A stretch of DNA of 7,807 bases from Oligoflexales bacterium. Lineage in GTDB: Bacteria > Bdellovibrionota_B > Oligoflexia > Oligoflexales > CACXFL01. Shown here one piece after another: positions 6,854 through 7,807 of this stretch; position 1 is the first letter of the stretch, and every line of letters starts with the position of its first letter. The position numbers and the translations under genes were made by a program. Location: NCBI GenBank assembly GCA_028282865.1, contig JANQHA010000211.1, forward strand, positions 1 to 7,807, written 5' to 3'. Under the pieces are notes generated by a model. That model saw only the letters and a list, made by a program, of their open reading frames with translations, had not been told where the DNA came from and searched no databases.

Positions 6854-7363
6854 TTATCCGGTACTTTTAAACCCAGTATCGGCGAATAGAAAGTAACTTT
6901 CTTCTAGAGCATCAAACTCCAATGCCTCGCCACATTGGCTACATTTGAAGTCGGGAGCCTTTTTTTGTTCGATATCATTAAGGTATTCATCAAGTCTGAT
7001 AACCTGATTAATTTCACCGTGGCTGTCACAATAATAAGGTGCATAAAACGATTCGATAATACCGACACCTAAAGAATCTGGGACCATATTGATCTGGTCA
7101 ATCATGGTAACGGAGCAATTTCTAAAAATAAGCGTTCCGCAGCTACCAATATCACGAACCAAAAAAATCCATTCACGAATACCACATGAGTTGAAGTTTA
7201 AAACATCACCTAACTCAAAAATGATTTCGCTCTTTTCAAAACGGGGGACATCTTGCTGACGAAAATTTTCGTCAATATCGCCGTTAAAAGTATAAACAAC
7301 CTTGTCATCGCTTTCGACGATGCCGATTTCTAGATTGTCAAAAGTGATCTTTTTTTGGGACAT
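6854..7363 (-). CDS. STAS-domain protein with C-terminal CxxH/CxxC putative zinc ribbon
   Basis: 169 residues in two parts. Residues 10-100 follow the STAS (anti-sigma-factor-antagonist) pattern: a VVYTFNGDID strand and turn (22-31), SEIIFELGDV (45-54), the FNSCGIREWI loop (57-66) in which Ser59 sits where the phospho-acceptor serine of SpoIIAA-type proteins lies, and GTLIFRNCS (76-84). The C-terminal part has CDSH (112-115) and CSQC (141-144), a likely metal knuckle pair, followed by an acidic EFDALEESYFLF tail. Soluble, no signal peptide. STAS proteins usually bind anti-sigma or kinase partners, but none is encoded in the window. I chose the ATG at 7361-7363; a TTG one codon upstream is closer to the AAGGA site (six rather than nine bases) and cannot be excluded. 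It lies 88 bases upstream of the membrane/secretin cluster and may share its transcript. Confidence 0.75.
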   Translation of the reverse strand: MSQKKITFDNLEIGIVESDDKVVYTFNGDIDENFRQQDVPRFEKSEIIFELGDVLNFNSCGIREWIFLVRDIGSCGTLIFRNCSVTMIDQINMVPDSLGVGIIESFYAPYYCDSHGEINQVIRLDEYLNDIEQKKAPDFKCSQCGEALEFDALEESYFLFADTGFKSTG

Positions 7364-7440
7364 CAAACAAAGTCCTTATAAATTCTCGCTTTAAAAACAG
7401 CAGCATAAACTCCCAGCTCTATACCTGATATATCGGTGAT

Positions 7441-7807
7441 TTAATGGATAGGTTTAGGATTTTCTGCCAACTGATTAAAGATCTCAAGCAGAACAGAACC
7501 AGATAACTCAATGTTTTTACTAGATAAATTATCGATCACATCACCGTTTCGATGCCAAAAACTAAGATTCTCAAAATCGATGATATTGAGCACAGGTACC
7601 CCTACCTTTTTAAAGGGAATATGATCGTCAGATATCGGGTTTGGTCGCACCGAGATCATGGATTCTAGCCCCCTGAGACTCAGATTTTTTCTAAGTAAAT
7701 TTCGTAGATAAGGGTGAGAGTTTAAGTCGTCAGTAAACTTTAGGTTTTGTGAGCCAACCATATCAACTAACAGCATCGCTTTAATCATCTGTCCACCCAT
7801 TGTGGAG
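7441..7807 (-). CDS. M28-family / glutaminyl-cyclase-like metallohydrolase, C-terminal part (partial)
   Basis: The frame is open through the right edge of the window, so the ATG at 7800 is probably internal and the true start lies outside. Counting from that Met, KAMLLVDMVGS (7-17) is the central strand ending in the conserved Asp13, SDDHIPFKKVGVPVLNIID (57-75) contains the DDH loop, and FWHRNGDVIDNLS (81-93) contains the late metal-binding histidine (His83). This order is that of the C-terminal half of M28 peptidases and glutaminyl-peptide cyclotransferases (QC), with DDHIPF being particularly QC-like. QC forms pyroglutamate at protein N termini; M28 peptidases remove N-terminal residues. 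The first metal ligands, which would help separate the two, are outside the window. Such enzymes are usually exported, which cannot be checked here. It ends 77 bases before the STAS gene. Confidence 0.85.
   Translation of the reverse strand, partial: STMGGQMIKAMLLVDMVGSQNLKFTDDLNSHPYLRNLLRKNLSLRGLESMISVRPNPISDDHIPFKKVGVPVLNIIDFENLSFWHRNGDVIDNLSSKNIELSGSVLLEIFNQLAENPKPIH

Noticed and set aside
7427..7441. GATATATC palindrome in the gap after the M28-like gene
   Set aside because: Short, weak AT hairpin with no loop and no T-tract; not a supportable terminator or operator.

Overview
The window reads as chromosome of a Gram-negative bacterium with AT-leaning composition (by eye a little over 40% G+C). 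Evidence for an outer membrane is direct: a TPR-plus-beta-barrel protein and a secretin-like protein, both with signal peptides. The mix of a Tad-type secretin fragment, a STAS/zinc-ribbon protein and a FecR/TPR surface protein resembles the former deltaproteobacteria (Bdellovibrionota/Oligoflexia or myxobacteria-like lineages). That placement is an impression from family knowledge, not a proof.

Left part (1-2169): housekeeping genes. The N-terminal half of a biosynthetic arginine decarboxylase (speA) runs leftwards out of the window. Across a 107-bp divergent intergenic region, rsmD (16S rRNA G966 methyltransferase, TTG start) and coaD (phosphopantetheine adenylyltransferase, GTG start) form a tight rightward pair.

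Middle (2202-4655): 32 bp after coaD, on the same strand, lies an 817-residue exported protein. It appears to carry an N-terminal Ig-like segment, a FecR-like segment, about three to four TPR units and a C-terminal outer-membrane beta-barrel. Its 3' end overlaps, tail to tail, the last gene of a leftward cluster.

Right-middle (4632-6765, minus strand): four tightly packed, mutually overlapping genes. In transcription order they are a 126-aa single-pass protein with a TadE-like N terminus, a 75-aa single-pass protein, a 151-aa membrane-anchored protein with a CpaB/RcpC-like stretch, and a 364-aa exported protein that keeps the N-terminal pilus domain and the C-terminal hallmarks of CpaC/RcpA secretins in divergent form. 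The order CpaB-like then CpaC-like matches Tad pilus operons, but no ATPase, platform protein or Flp pilin is in the window. I read it as a reduced or highly diverged Tad-like envelope module, and it is the most interesting part of the window.

Right end (6854-7807, minus strand): a STAS-domain protein with a C-terminal CxxH...CxxC putative zinc ribbon, preceded by the C-terminal part of an M28/glutaminyl-cyclase-like metallohydrolase whose start lies beyond the window. No RNA genes, CRISPR arrays, insertion sequences or convincing intrinsic terminators were seen.
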